Assembly: GCA_033439255.1 (NCBI GenBank)
Contig: CM065889.1
Span: 682,001-746,000 of the forward strand
Direction of reading: 5' to 3'
DNA from: Hericium rajendrae
Lineage: Eukaryota; Basidiomycota; Agaricomycetes; Russulales; Hericiaceae
DNA length: 64,000 nt
The notes below the pieces were generated by a model. The model did no database searches. It was not told the DNA's origin and saw only the letters and a program-made list of their open reading frames with translations. This document shows, piece by piece, positions 48,320 through 63,087 of the stretch (within the stretch, counting starts at the first letter, position 1; each line of letters opens with the position of its first letter). A program made the translations under genes and the position numbers.

Positions 48320-51300
48320 ATGGCTCAACGTCGCCCGCTGCACAGTAGACTCCAAACCGCCGCCTCTCCCTCCATTTCTACGCGACGGCGCTACAAACTT
48401 CGTCATCCACCTTCACTCGCTCGTGGATTTGCGCGCAGCATCGTGCGCAAGCTTCGACAACCATCGAACTCTACGCGTTCTCACACCTCAAACGCGTCGC
48501 TGCCTCCTTCCGACGACGACGCGGACGACGACTCCGAGACGGAAAGCCCTCGCCCCGCCCTTGCGCCCCTCCAGTTCAACCTAAGACGGCTACCGTCGCG
48601 TCTGGCGCTAGTAGATCGCAAGAGCATGCGAGTATCGAGTGATGCTGGAGATCATGGCGCAGTGCAGGTCGGCGCGAAACGGAAACGCGTCGTGAGTGGT
48701 ACGGAGAACGCGCATGGCAGCGCGAACGGTCGCGTGGCGCGCGCATCAAGCCGAGGCAGGTACAAGCGGCGTCGCGGGTCAGCGCGTAGCGTGACCAGTG
48801 AGGAGGATGGAGTGAGCGAGATGGACGTCGACGATCGCGTTAACAACCACTACCATACTAGGAGTTGGGACGATTCGGACGATGACGCGGATGACCTCAA
48901 TTCCTGTGAGTCTCGAGTCTTCAATGGCCTCCTTTTTCTATTGTTTCTGCGGGCATACTGACGTACAATTTAATGCGATAGCGGAAGATCACCTGATCAA
49001 CGAAGCGCCGCCTCGCCAACTCCTTCGCCTTCGCAAGGACGAGCTTATCAACCTATACCAGTCTGCTGGTCTGACAGAGGACGCAGAGACACTCACAAAA
49101 CAGGACCTCGTAGCCGCGATCGTCGCCGCACGCGACGATATCGCGGACTTACCCCCATCTTCGCCTCCCGGACGTGACGGCAACTCCAGCGAATGCTCCT
49201 CCGATGACGGTAACTATGCAGGCGGTGAGGAGACGGATGTTGGGGGTCGTTATGCGACGGCGGAAAATGGACTCAGGCGACGTGTTACCGTGCACGACAT
49301 GGGGAGGCCAAACGGGCGACTGCCGAAAGGTCGCAGTCTATCCTTGGGACAAATGGCTCCTTCATCGCCTACTGCTCTTTGCTGTCCGAAGAGAACAACT
49401 CGCATTGTTGCGCCGGCGCAAGCACCTGTTCGCGACAGCGGCGTTCTTATCACACGGTACGCGGTTGGTCTTGCTCTGTGACTTGGCTTGCCCTGATCAC
49501 CATATAGACGCCGAGCGGGGTCGACGCGGTCATCACCTACAACGTCCGTCGCTGCATCAAGCTCTCTTCCATCACCCCCCGCCACTCGCCTCCGCTCTCG
49601 TCAAGTTTCTGGCGATTCGACTCGTACGACCGGTTCGCCACACACCACGCGGAGCAAAGGCAAGGCAAAACAAGTTGAGTTCAGCGAGGACGTGCAGATT
49701 ACTACCCTTGAAGAGGGTGAAGAAAGTGAATTGACTCAGCTATCGGAATCCGATGAAGGCACAACGGTGTTTTCACCCAGTCCAAGACGGTTGCGGAGCC
49801 AAGGAGAGAAGGAGAACAGGGGGAGGCAACGTGGGCGGTCATCGCACGACGAACACAGCGCCAGTCCACCGTTGCGGTGTACGCCCAGGCGAAAGGCTAA
49901 AGACAGAGTCGGTTCTCTGAGGGAAGACGATGAGGATGAAGAGGAAGAAGTGCAAGAAGTCGCTGATGAGGATGAGGTTGACGAACTCATGTCGACAGCC
50001 TCCGCAACACCTCCACCTCCAGTAAGACGTACTCCGTTGAAACGTCGATTGCGACCAAGGCGCAACCAGTTATCTCCGCCTCCGAGTGATGGGGATGACG
50101 AGCAGGAGGACGAAGAGGAGGAGGTTTGAGGCGTGAGGAAGGCGACGACGACGAAGGCACGGTGGATGGGGAGATGCAAGAGGATGAGGAGGATGACGCG
50201 ACTCTGGTGGAACCAAGAAAACTGAGGAGTGGGAAGGTAGTTGGCGAGGAGGACATAGAGGAAGAAAGTGACGAAGTCGAAGAGGATCAGGATATACCGG
50301 TCGAAGAGGACATCGAACTTACGACAGAAGAAGAGTCCGACGAAAGCGCGGATCACGATTTCATTCCTGAGGCAATGGAAGATGGTCAGCACGGCTTCTA
50401 CCACGGCGAATATGATACTAATTTCTACTCAGTCGACTTGACCATCGCGACTGCCAAAAGTCTGGTCCGTTTACGCCGTGACGATCTCGTCCGTCTGTGT
50501 GAATCTCGAGACCTCGATATTGAAGGCACAAAGCCTCAATTGGCTGACTCCCTGTTACAATGGCGAGATCGCCAGACCGATGCCTCCTCACCATCCTCAA
50601 CTGGCACCGTACGGCCACCGTTGACTGCTAGACCCCGTGCAACACGTCGGAAAGGCAGCAAGAGCAAGAGCCGCACACCGCCGGTACTTATGCGCTCTCA
50701 TCACATCCATCAGGATGAGCCCAGGACACCGCCGATGTCGAATGGTCAGAAAGATGAGGAAGTCGAGCTTGACTTGGAGAGTCTTGGTCTGGAAGATCGT
50801 GAGATCCCTCCAAACAAGCTGACCAAGCTCGAGAAGATTGGGAGTGGCGGTTTCAAGGACGTCTTCACCGGCAAGTTTAAGGGCAGGAAAGTGGCCATTG
50901 CGGAGTTCAGAGGGCAGTTGAGCGAAAGTAAGCACCCTTAGCCCGTGCATTGCGCACGAATGGGGGACACTTCTTCCCACGTTGCATACTCATGCTGTCT
51001 CGCGCGTTAAGTGGACATCAAGGAACTAAAGCTTCTTGGAGGTTTTAACCATCCAAACATTGTCCGTTTCGTGCGTGTTATTTCTATCGTCGTGGCGTTC
51101 TTCCACTTATGTAATGGGACTCTGCAGCTTGGCGTAAGCATACCGGAAGACACACGGGTTACACCCGTCATGATCGTCAGCGAGCTGTGCTCGAACGGCG
51201 ACCTCTTCGATTATGTCCGCAATGTACCACCGCCATCGCTATATCGCGTCGTGCGTCTCTATTTTCTCACCTTACTGATTGTGCCTAATGTATCGTCTGC

Positions 51301-51940
51301 GCTCATCAGCTGTCCATCATGCTCGATATTGCTCGCGGATTGGAATACCTCCATATGCGGAAACCATCTGTCATACACAGGGACTGCAAGTCGTCCAATA
51401 TTCTCATCACCTCAAAGGGCGTTGCAAAGATTGCGGACTTTGGTCTTGCGAAAGTCAAGCAATCCACTCGGTCGATGGTCCGTAGCTTGGTCGGCACGGT
51501 AAACTGGCAGGCTCCAGAGCTGTGGCACGCCCATCCGAAGTATAACCATAAGGTCGACGTCTTCGCGGCTGGCATGGTATACTGGGAGATGCTTCAATGG
51601 CATCTACCAAACAAGAAATATCCTTGGGAGGTACGCATTAACAAAAGATGTCCTGCCTCAATGTTGTATCTGACGAGCTCGATGTAGGGTATGAATGAAC
51701 ATGCCATCTACGAGCTCGTAGGTGCAAAACGCCAACGGTATGTCAACATTTTTGCAATACGGCAAGGATATGGTCTCATTTGCCCCCCTGTCCAGACCTA
51801 GCGTATCCGGACTGCGAAAACAATGGTGTCCAGAGATTGTCGATCTCATGGAGCGAATGTGGGCGCAGGAGCATCAAGACAGACCAACTATGTCCGAGGT
51901 CGTCGCCGAGCTCGAAGTCCTCGTCCGCAAATTCCGCTAA
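48320..51940 (+). CDS. SAP-domain protein kinase with WNK-like lysine placement
   Basis: Exons are joined at 48905/48982, 49456/49508, 50937/51012, 51070/51128, 51250/51310, 51630/51688 and 51737/51796. The long N-terminal half is basic and acidic by turns, with two SAP-like helix-turn-helix motifs (QLLRLRKDELINLYQSAGL; LVRLRRDDLVRLCESRDL) that suggest DNA or chromatin binding. The kinase domain (about the last 330 residues) has glycine loop IGSGGFKDVFTG, HRDCKSSNILI, ADFGLAKV, WQAPELW, VDVFAAGMVYWEML and RPTMSEVVAELE, closest in look to TKL kinases. At the usual VAIK position the protein reads VAIAEF, so the ATP lysine is replaced by Ala; a Lys follows the Phe of the glycine loop instead. 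A one-base slip near 50123-50127 separates the acidic region from the second SAP part. The N-terminus is uncertain: a second frame at 48285-48500 also looks protein-like. Confidence 0.78.
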
Positions 51941-52436
51941 GGTTACCTTTCAATAACAAAATCCATACAGCGATGCCCCATGCATTTAATTCCCATCTTT
52001 ACCTGTACCATTCGACATGCTTCAAGCTTACGTTACCCTCAATCCGTTTATTCCTTCTTAGTCGGTTGAAATAGAGGAAGACGATTCTTCGCTCCGTTCA
52101 AGGACACTATACTCACGGTTGACATCATTCTACTCTTGTGTTCTTCTCTTTTTTTCGTCGTGATTCGTTTGTACCATTTGATTCTTGAGTACTCTGTGCA
52201 TTACATCCGTAAATCTCTCATCCATCATTGTATATTAGCCCAATCCAGCTGTGCATTGTTTTAAATCTGTGATGGCTTGAAGAGGCTGCGAGGGCTCCGC
52301 GATGATCTTCGTATGCATGATGCGTACATATGCGAGCCTGGAAAAGGACATCTATTGTTATCAACGTGGGACAACGCAAAGAGCGATGACAGCAAGACGC
52401 AGAAGCAACCCTAATGGTCATAGAATACAGACCACG
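51941..52436. other. Convergent spacer
   Basis: Between the kinase and the first carboxylesterase. Nothing recognised. Confidence 0.5.
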
Positions 52437-54696
52437 CTATTGGGAGAAAACGAAGTGGTTTTGTCGTTGAACTCCGTCTGTGATATGTGGAACTCGTCCG
52501 CAATCATCGTGAGGTTCGCATGGTTGAACTGCAAGATGCTTTGCAAGTATCGAAATAAGCAAGGGGGAGAATGAAAAGGAAAGGCAGGTAGTGCACCTCT
52601 TTAGATGGGGTGCAGGGTTCCCATTTTGGTCCTGCACAACGAGACGTATATGGATACCGTAGCTCGAATAAGTATATGAGACGGAGGACGCACGTTTCGA
52701 TCCCTTTCCATCGTTTGGGTCCAGCGACGTCGCGAATGAGATCCAATAGTCCATCATCTGCTCGCTCAGCTGGGGTGCGCCAGGGTTGCCAACGGGCGTT
52801 CCTCCAAAGACATACGGGAGTTCGCTGGCGTGCGTAACTGCATGAGGTAAGGTAAATTAGATCCTGATTCAGCTAATCAATGCACGCTCACGCACTCCCA
52901 ATCTGCGGCGGATTCTCAGGTTGCGGGTCCGTGAACATGTAGTTGTACACCAGCGCACCCCTTGCAGCAGCCGCGCGTCCATACCACCGACGCAATGAGA
53001 GGAAACCAAGATCGGTCACTGTGAATGTGAGAAAACGATGGGATGATGTATGAAACCTATCGCGAGACGGACTGACCGAAAGCCGCGGTGCGTTTGTACT
53101 CGGGATCGAGCCCGAAGGTGTTGTTGCCTGTGAAATAAGGACAGCCGTCGGCGGGATCATCTGGATACTGGGCTATTGTGTTCTGGACGGCTTTTGCAGT
53201 GCGCTGGCTCCCGCCGGTGACGGGGAGAAAAGTGAGATGCCAAACGCCTCTGCCCCAGTTACGCCTACCAAAGTCTGTGGCGTGAATGATGTGCCTACAC
53301 AAAGCATATATTCAGGTCAGCAACAGCCTGACAGCCTGATTATAGACAGCATACCCTCGTCGAGAACAGTACCAGACAAGAAGGGGAGCTTGCCACCGGC
53401 ACCGCTGGCAACCCGTTTGGTTGGATAGTCGGAAATAAGCCCACCAGGTCCGTCCAACACTGGGGTAAATGGGAACTCTCGATCAGACACGGCCGATAGT
53501 GCGTTGACAATATCTGTCACGTTCGCGCTACGCAAACAATTTAAGGTATTGCTTGCCGAGAAGGTGGGAGAAGATGCACATGCAGTAGTCGCATTGGCGA
53601 ACTCGAGCCACGTCGACTGAAGACTGGATGCATGGAACAGCGGCAGAGAGCTTCCCCAACCAGATTGAAATATCTACATATAAGAAAATTACAACCAGGA
53701 TTAGCCTGAGTATCATATTATGATGATAACACATTATAGCTTACTGCTGCACGAGCCAAAGAAGACAAGTCATTCAAATAGTGGTGCGAGACCGACATGG
53801 AACCGGCGCTATGTCCAAATACAGTCACCTATCCGCAGAAACGAACAATCAACTCCAGATTCACTGGTCACAAGTGGCACCCACCTTTTTTGGATCTCCA
53901 CCAAATGCATGGATGTTGGCGTGCACCCATTTCAAAGCAAGCAGCTGATCATGCAGGCCGAGATTGAGCAGACAATTTTTCGCTGCTTCATCTCCTAAAG
54001 GAAATCCAAGCGGTCCGAGGCGATAATTCAGCGAGACGAAGACGATAGGCGTGCCCTTTCAATGAATAAGATTCTCAGAATGGAGTAGACAACCGAAAAC
54101 GACACACTCGGGCTATGGATCGTGAAACAAGACCAGTACCATTCATTATCGAGCTTTGGCCAGCTGCAAGAGACGATCAATCAGGTGGGCACGAAGAGAA
54201 GACACTACAAACATACCGACAAATCCGCCTCCGTAGATATAGACCATCACCGGCAGCTCAGATTTGCTGACACACCCGCAGGGCGGAAGACATTCAAGGT
54301 CAAACAGTCTTCTGAGATTTCAGAGAAAGGAAGTCCCTATGCATCATGTGTACGTGGGAGCACAATACATATGCCAGTTCATGAACTCACAGCTTGGACG
54401 CACGACGCGCTGAAATTCGTTGCCGAAAATGACGGACCGTCCAGAGTGAATTTCGCAATGGGCGGCTTGAAACGAAGGTTTTCCACTGGTGGTGATGCAA
54501 ACGGTATTCCTGTCCAGGTTTGTGAATGACCAGCGCCTAGCTCATTTCGTGACAAGTACTTACCTCCAAAGAACTCTTGTTTGAATTGAGGAGAGTCCAG
54601 CCCAATGATCTTAGTCCTCCCTAGCGTCACGTCCGCGGCCAATGCATACAAGAAAGAGGCTGGGAGAAGCGTCCATAGTCCTACCAGGCGCACCAT
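52437..54696 (-). CDS. Type-B carboxylesterase/lipase, tandem copy 1
   Basis: Secreted alpha/beta hydrolase of the cholinesterase family. [20 protein letters not shown] is a signal peptide, followed by the mature start [20 protein letters not shown] and [16 protein letters not shown], the usual entry block. The nucleophile elbow is [17 protein letters not shown] (Ser in GHSAGS). Downstream are [38 protein letters not shown] and the active-site His region, then [18 protein letters not shown]. It ends HFVFSQ. Many small exons. It differs from copy 2 by one missing base near 53189-53191 (AAGCC where copy 2 has AAGGC), which breaks the frame after [10 protein letters not shown]; this may be a consensus error or the start of decay. 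Substrates of such fungal enzymes range from lipids to phenolic esters; nothing here decides. Confidence 0.8.
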
Positions 54697-55527
54697 GCTG
54701 CCTGCGTCAGTGGGGTCGGAGGGATGACGGCGCGGTGATAAAGCATCGTCGTCTTGTATATATAGGCATGCGAGGAACCTGAGTTTTTGATCCGGTTGGA
54801 CATCCAGTGTGCGTCATTAATGACATGGCCTGACGGAATTTAGGGATCCGGATGCAGTGTTGGTCAAAAGAGCTGTAAAATTTGCTTTCTTCCTTGCATA
54901 TGTCAGCCTTCTCGGCGGGTGATGAGTGGAAAAGATGTCCATCAATGAGCATGTATTAACGGCAAATACATACATATAGAACAATGCATGCACAGAGCAC
55001 AGAAAAGTGTTATACACGCACCGATTTCGAAGTGTCGGAATGGCATTCCGATCAATCAGGGAGAAACGACTAGAATTGTTGACGCCAACGTCGCAGATCC
55101 ACGTCTCGAAGCTCGTGCACGAGCTGGTGATGGTACACGTACAAACCGATGAGGTGGAGATAAAGTGTGCCCGAGGCTCGGACAGCAGCAGAGGCATGGG
55201 CACGTGAGGGCAGGTGTAGGCGTCTGTAGGTGCAGGGTGACGTGACGCCTCGCGCCGATGATTAGGTCCTGCTCCGGGCGGCATGCAGAACAAGTTTTCC
55301 TGGAATGACAGGCTGTGCAGAAAGATGGACATGGTGATTTCTTCGATGAAAATCGTAATTATCATAAACAATGGAAGGTGCAGAGAATGAAATACTTGCA
55401 AGGAAGCAGCGATATGAAAGAACGTGGAATCACTTCCTCTGCATGACATGATTCATAAAGAATGCGCAAGATCGATGCGAGGTCTGGAGGAAGCATTAGG
55501 TCCAACACGAAAGTTACAAATCACACG
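54697..55527. other. 0.8 kb spacer between the two esterases
   Basis: Promoter side of copy 1 and 3' flank of copy 2. A stretch near 55050-55140 (GATCAATCAGGGAGAAACGA, CACGTCTCGAAGCTCGTGCA) resembles sequence upstream of copy 2 at 58180-58300, so the duplicated block included 5' flank. Confidence 0.5.
54757..54764 (-). promoter_or_regulatory. TATA-like box of carboxylesterase copy 1
   Basis: TATATATA lies 60-68 bp upstream of the start codon on the minus strand, a plausible distance for a fungal core promoter. Confidence 0.4.
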
Positions 55528-57791
<2,264 letters not shown>

Positions 57792-58615
57792 GGCGTCCGC
57801 GACGGCCTGAGATCAGAAGAAGGGTGACGGTGCAGTGAATTCACATCGTCTTGACTCTTCGAATTATAGGCCTGGAGAGCCGCCGGCAATGTAGCCGCTC
57901 GCAACTTCTGATGAGATTGGGTATATTGTGTGCATGTGTGCATCGCGCCGGCGCGTCACTCATGACATGCCGTGATGGCTGCAATTGTGCCTAAGTGGGT
58001 GCGTGGGGTGCAACAATAAGGTCTTTTCTTCCCTGTGTGGTCATTAGCTTCCCATGCGGATGATCTATGAAGAAAAAGGCCCACTAAGCTCCGCAGAGTG
58101 CATGCATGTAGATGCATAGGGAATCACTGGCACTTGGAGCGGAGGCAGTTGTATACACACCTCGTCGGGAGGTACCGTTTACGATTGATCATGAGGGAGA
58201 AAAGGCAACCGGGCCCCGGGAGTAGTTGGATTGACAGCGCGTTCACAGCGATTCACAGATCTGCATGTCTCGAGACGGCTCGTGCACGAAACAGTGATTG
58301 CAGACCAGTATGGTGGGGATCTCGAGACTCAGACGCACGTGAGAAACAGGCGTGATTGCAGACCAGTGATGGTGGGGATCGAAAAATGTGTCCTTATTCT
58401 AAGAACATCAGACGCCAAGATCTGTGAATGACAGACGCGAACACGAAAGTGAGACCTTTACTCATTTTCTACGTGGGCGCGCCATGAAGAGCTCAAGGCT
58501 ATCTGATGTCTACTGTAGTTCAGTGTAATCAGTACTGAAAGGTAAGATGCGATACAATTATTCTATTCTACAATCGCGTAGAGCTACATTTAACGATGCT
58601 GCCCACATCTCTCAG
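57792..58615. other. 0.8 kb intergenic with a short tandem repeat
   Basis: Upstream of esterase copy 2 and 3' flank of GUS1. It holds the 58-bp-period repeat listed separately; nothing else recognised. Confidence 0.5.
58294..58380 (+). repeat. Two-copy direct repeat upstream of esterase copy 2
   Basis: GTGATTGCAGACCAGT-(G)-ATGGTGGGGATC occurs at 58294-58321 and 58352-58380, with weaker similarity in the bases before each, giving a period of about 58 bp. Confidence 0.65.
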
Positions 58616-61334
58616 TTAGACGTCGTAAACGCTCTTGACCTTGTACATCTTGCTCGCCCCCTCCACGTCGGGGTTCTCAGTCCCGTACACTCTCTCCACC
58701 GCGTACATTTTCGTGTCGACCACAATATCAGCCTCCACCGCGCCCTTCGGCGGGTCCGTCGCCTTCACCGCCTTCGTTTTCTTGCCACCTTTCGCCTTTG
58801 CCGGCTCCTTCTGGTTCTCGGCAGGCGTCGCCGTGCCGCTCACCACGCCAGCCTTGCTCGCGAGGCTCGCAGCGCGCCCGTCGGGGATATGGATGAACTC
58901 CCAGCGCTGCTCGGCACCCTCGCCCGCGATCCCGTCGAAGATATAATACCCCTTGCGCTCGAACTGAATGATATCGCCCTTCTTCAGTTCCCTGACGTTC
59001 GCGTCCGCCCACGCGGGCACGCGGAACTCGCTCTGCGACGTCACGAAGTCCGCGACGTCGTCCGCCTCCTCGAGCTTCTTCTTCGTGATGAGGTAGTCAT
59101 AGTCGAGCAGCGTTGTGGGCACGAGCGGGTGTGCGGGCGTGGGCTGCGCGAGCCAGGTGATCTTCTTCTTTGTTTTGCGGAAGTCGCCGTCGAGGTGCAG
59201 CTCCATCGAGAGGGAAGTGATCGCGCCGGAGGCGTCTGTCGTTTTGGAGCGGACGATGGCGTTTCCCCAGTCCATGAGTGTGATCTGCAAGACTGGTTAG
59301 CAGCGAGTGGCGGACGTTAACACAAGTCGTACCTCCTCGTTGTCTTCGAAGGACAGCGCATCTTCTTGCTCGACCAGGACGGAAGAGCTGTAGACGGTCT
59401 TCTTCTCGCCGACGTCGGGGTTCTTCTTGTGCTTTGGCAGCGTCTTGACCTCAGGGCTCGCCGGTCCTCCCGTGATCGTCACCGGCACCCTGCAAAATAT
59501 ACAGATCAAGATTGGTCTTCCACACATGTTCAAAGCACGTACTGCTTGTCCGATGCAATCGCCCAGAACCGCGGTGCAATGGGATCAATGACCTTCTTGT
59601 TCAGCGCCCAGATCGAGTCCCACTCGAGCCACACGACGGCCTGGCTCGGGCCCTGCGACAGCATGAACTGCGTGAGCGCCTCGACGGTCATCCCGCGCCT
59701 GCGTATCCCGCGCACGGTCGGGAAGCGCGGGTCGTCCCAGCCGCGCACGCGCCCGGTGTCGACGAACCAGCGCAGCTTGCGCTTGCTCAGGAGCGTGTAG
59801 ATGAAGTTCAGGCGGCTGAAGTCCCAGATCTGGACGGGGCGCAGGCCGAGCGCGCTGATCATCCACTGGTACTGCGGGTTGCGGTCGCGGTACTCGTTCG
59901 TGCGCAGCGCGTGCGTGACGCCTTCGAGCGAGTCGACGACGGGGCACGCGAAGTCGTACGTCGGGTAGATCTTCCATTTGTCACTGTACACGGCTGTCAG
60001 TCAGATCCGCTGTAAGAGTAGAAGGATAACGCACCCTGTTCGGTGGTGTGGCAGAACGTTGCAGCGGTAGATGACGGGATCGCGCATCGCTTTGTTCGGG
60101 TTGTCGACGCTGATTTTGGCGCGGATGCACCATCGGAGGCCTTCTTCCGTGCCTTTCTTCATTTCGGCGAAGCGGGCAAGGTTCTGCTCTACAGTCGCGT
60201 CGCGGTTCTTGGACGCAATGCCGTTCATGCGCTCCTCGCGCATCTGTGATAGCGTGAGTTTTCTGTTATCATTGAAAGGAGAATGTGTATCGGACCTGGG
60301 CCTGCTCCGTATCATCTGCATACGCGTTGCCGGACTCGATTATCTTGACGGCAAGATCGTAGAGGTAATCAAAATAGTCGGAGGTATGGGATATTTTGTC
60401 TCCCTTGATATTCAAGAGAGCGAGATCCTCCAAGATCGTGTCTTCGAACTCTGTCTATAAACCAATATATGAGCGAACAACTCAACGTGAAATGCATGGG
60501 CACATACCCGCTCTTTCGAAGGGTTGGTATCATCGAATCTAATCAATAGCTTGCCGTTGTACATCTTGGCGAAGTACTGATTGAGGATTGCAGCTTTTGT
60601 GTGGCCGATGTGGAGGTAACCACTGGGTTCGGGAGGGAAACGCGTCACAACTTCGCCTTCTTTGGCACCGGGAAGACCCAACGCGAATGAGGACGCAGTC
60701 TTCTGACCGGCGCGCGCCTTGGTCGCCTTGGCTTCTGCAAGGCCGGCGATCGCAGCCTGCGTGGACTCGAGCGACTCGAGGAAGTTGTACCATCGCAGCA
60801 GATGCTGATGAAGGTTGTTCTTCAGGAATCCGACGATCTTGAGGTTGCCTATCGCGTGCCCTCGCGGTTGATAAGACCATCCTGCATCATATATGCTCGT
60901 GCGCACCTTTCAGAGCGCCCCAGACGATCCAGTCCGCCGCAGTGATTTCGTGGCCAATGAGGAAAGTTCGCCAAGACAGGTGGATCATCAAGCGAATCGA
61001 GAGCAGATGTGATTTCTGGTTTTCCAGCTGTGGCAATAAGGATTTTGCGAGGGCGAAGTACGCTGGGGTCTACAACTAGACATTTCAGCATTTTACTGAT
61101 GACTGCAATCATGGACACTCCCACCTTCGCGCTGTCCTCAGAAAGGCCACCAGCTTTCGCCAATGCCTTCACAGCATCCTCTTCTGTAGTGATCGTAGAA
61201 CCTTCAAGGTCCAATGTAAGGCCCGTAGCAGACGGGTCGTAATTCACCTCCGCTTTTTGGGTATAGACAGCGGTTGCGATAGCAGAAAAGGGGAACGGGG
61301 AGGCTTTTGGGTTGACGGTGAGAGTGCCCGCCAT
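58616..61334 (-). CDS. GUS1: Cytosolic glutamyl-tRNA synthetase
   Basis: Attaches glutamate to tRNA-Glu in the cytoplasm. Eight exons right to left: 61125-61334, 60907-61027, 60508-60848, 60296-60454, 60035-60243, 59543-59983, 59333-59489 and 58616-59284. The N-terminal GST-like domain ([20 protein letters not shown] ... [19 protein letters not shown]) is the part that binds the Arc1-type cofactor in yeast. The class I catalytic core has HIGH in [56 protein letters not shown] and the KMSKS variant [11 protein letters not shown]. The C-terminal anticodon-binding part begins [18 protein letters not shown] and ends in a Lys-rich loop and [10 protein letters not shown]. All joins keep frame; the 97-nt first intron is the longest. 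Cytosolic GluRS and GlnRS share this layout, but the tail and N-terminus fit GluRS. Confidence 0.94.
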
Positions 61335-63087
61335 GATGTCTAAGTTATTCTGGGCAGGATCTCTTCCAAATCGCAGAAATATTTCTGCGGAACCCTCGGA
61401 AAATTTGGAGTCATAAAAGCATGTGAAAAGTGGTGCTTTTGCGACCCTTTTCGGACCCATGTGAAGACATATGTTCGAGTCTCAAAAGGGCTCGTATTTT
61501 TCACTTATTTGTCTACTTCGAGCATGAAATATAACCTTTTTGGACCGTCTTTTTCCATGCAAGGAGAAGGGATGTCACGACCTTTGGAGATGTCAAAAAG
61601 GACGTGCATTTGACCCTGGTTGAATAGTAAAAGTATACAGAATATATACAGCTGCTCCCGCCCGTTCCGCGCCCGCCCTCGCTATCCATCCCCTCTCCAT
61701 CGCTGTACAATCACGTCCTGCCGTCCCTCGAGCCCCAGATATGGCCAACACATGGCCCAACTTGCATTTGAACCAGCTAGCAGCCCTACCGGGGCCCCAT
61801 GGTACCAGTCGCGAGCAGTCGCATTCAGGCAGCCGATGGTGTGCTGCCCCCGCCCTTGACCAGGATGTCGGTTTGGTGCAGGTCTGATACCCCAACTGTG
61901 GTAGATATGCTATGCTTGAGGAAGAGACTATGCGTGGTCGTGGACATAGTATGTCCATGAGAATCGGAAGCCGCACATAAAGCAAGAGTCCTATAATTAA
62001 TTTGAATCAGCAGGCAAGGAGTGCGAGAGAAAGAGAGGCTCATCTGGCGGTCTATATACCTGGTCATCAAGATCAGCTCATGAGCGGCCTAGTAGTCTGT
62101 CTTCTTGATTTACTACAGCAGCACCGGTCTTTGTGGACTCACCTAAGTCGTACTGCATGGTCTACTGGTAGGCAGCCAATGCTCTCATCGAATACACCAC
62201 ATCAATTGAGCCACTCACTTTGCTTTCACAGACTTACATGGACATGGCACCCGGTGATGAGATGAGGACTCACGAGCTTTCGATACTTGGAAGACTCATC
62301 GCGGCGGGCGCTGCATCAAGCACACGAGGAAAGGCTCAGCATCCGGATGGCGGAGGTGCCCACGCGCACGACACGTCTGTGTACAACACGTTAGGCGAGC
62401 CTCATGGAACGTACCAGTTGCCTGATAAGCTACAGAGAATAGACCGCGATGAGAGTCGATTCAAGCGTGCCGTGAGGAAAGGAGGATGAAAAAGGGCGGG
62501 AGGAGCATGTGGTGGTTCAGGGCAAAGGGGAACGCCGGAGCGTCAAGACGCGACTTAGCGAAAATCTCGTACGATGCCCAGGTCCGTGAGCAAGCTCTGC
62601 GGAAACGTATTCGCAAGTCTGAAAAGGTCTACGGATTGGGTTTGGGGAGCGAAAAAGTGATCGACTTTGAAGATATTTCCCGAGCTCACGAAGGATCGGA
62701 AAAGTCCAGCTATGCCGTCCCGAAAAGGTCATAATCAGGACGCAGTGTTGACGGATATTTCCTCGTCACTTCTTCGATCTCCAAAGGGTCAGAAAAGGCA
62801 CTCGCAAATCATAAAAGGTCAAACAATTCATCTCCTTCAGCCCTTTTCGCCTCGAAGAAATTCGGGGGTTCCGCAGTGAATCTCCTGCAGAGATGACTCG
62901 GGACCCTAACCCTACCACGGGTTTACTCTATTAACAAAGCCGAATTTCCCGAATGAGGATCGGAAGTGAAGCCGAGGCTAATATTCGGGAATGAAGACCT
63001 CCCGTGTCTGCAGTAATTCTAGATTTGACTCGACTGGTCGACCGACAAAACTTCCACCGCTCCTTCACTTCTTTTCTAACGACCGTC
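61335..63087. other. 1.75 kb divergent intergenic with iterated AAAAGG words
   Basis: Lies between GUS1 and the isopropylmalate synthase gene. Words of the type GAAAAGGTC or its complement recur on both sides (about 61440-61610 and 62620-62850), see findings. A 90-codon plus frame at 62220-62489 (containing PHGTYQLPDKLQRIDRDES) is not recognised. A short CCCTAACCCTA lies at 62904-62914. Confidence 0.4.

Noticed and set aside
49736-50404. 222-codon minus-strand frame opposite the SAP-kinase
   Set aside because: Ser/Phe-rich mirror of the acidic Glu/Asp tract on the plus strand; a shadow frame.
58620-59320. Long plus-strand frame opposite GUS1
   Set aside because: Shadow of a high-GC coding exon whose minus-strand protein is clearly glutamyl-tRNA synthetase.
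62220-62735. Plus-strand frames upstream of LEU4 as a gene
   Set aside because: No recognisable motif and no convincing exon joins; recorded as intergenic.
62904-62914. CCCTAACCCTA as an interstitial telomere repeat
   Set aside because: Fewer than two full units; too short to mean anything in 64 kb.
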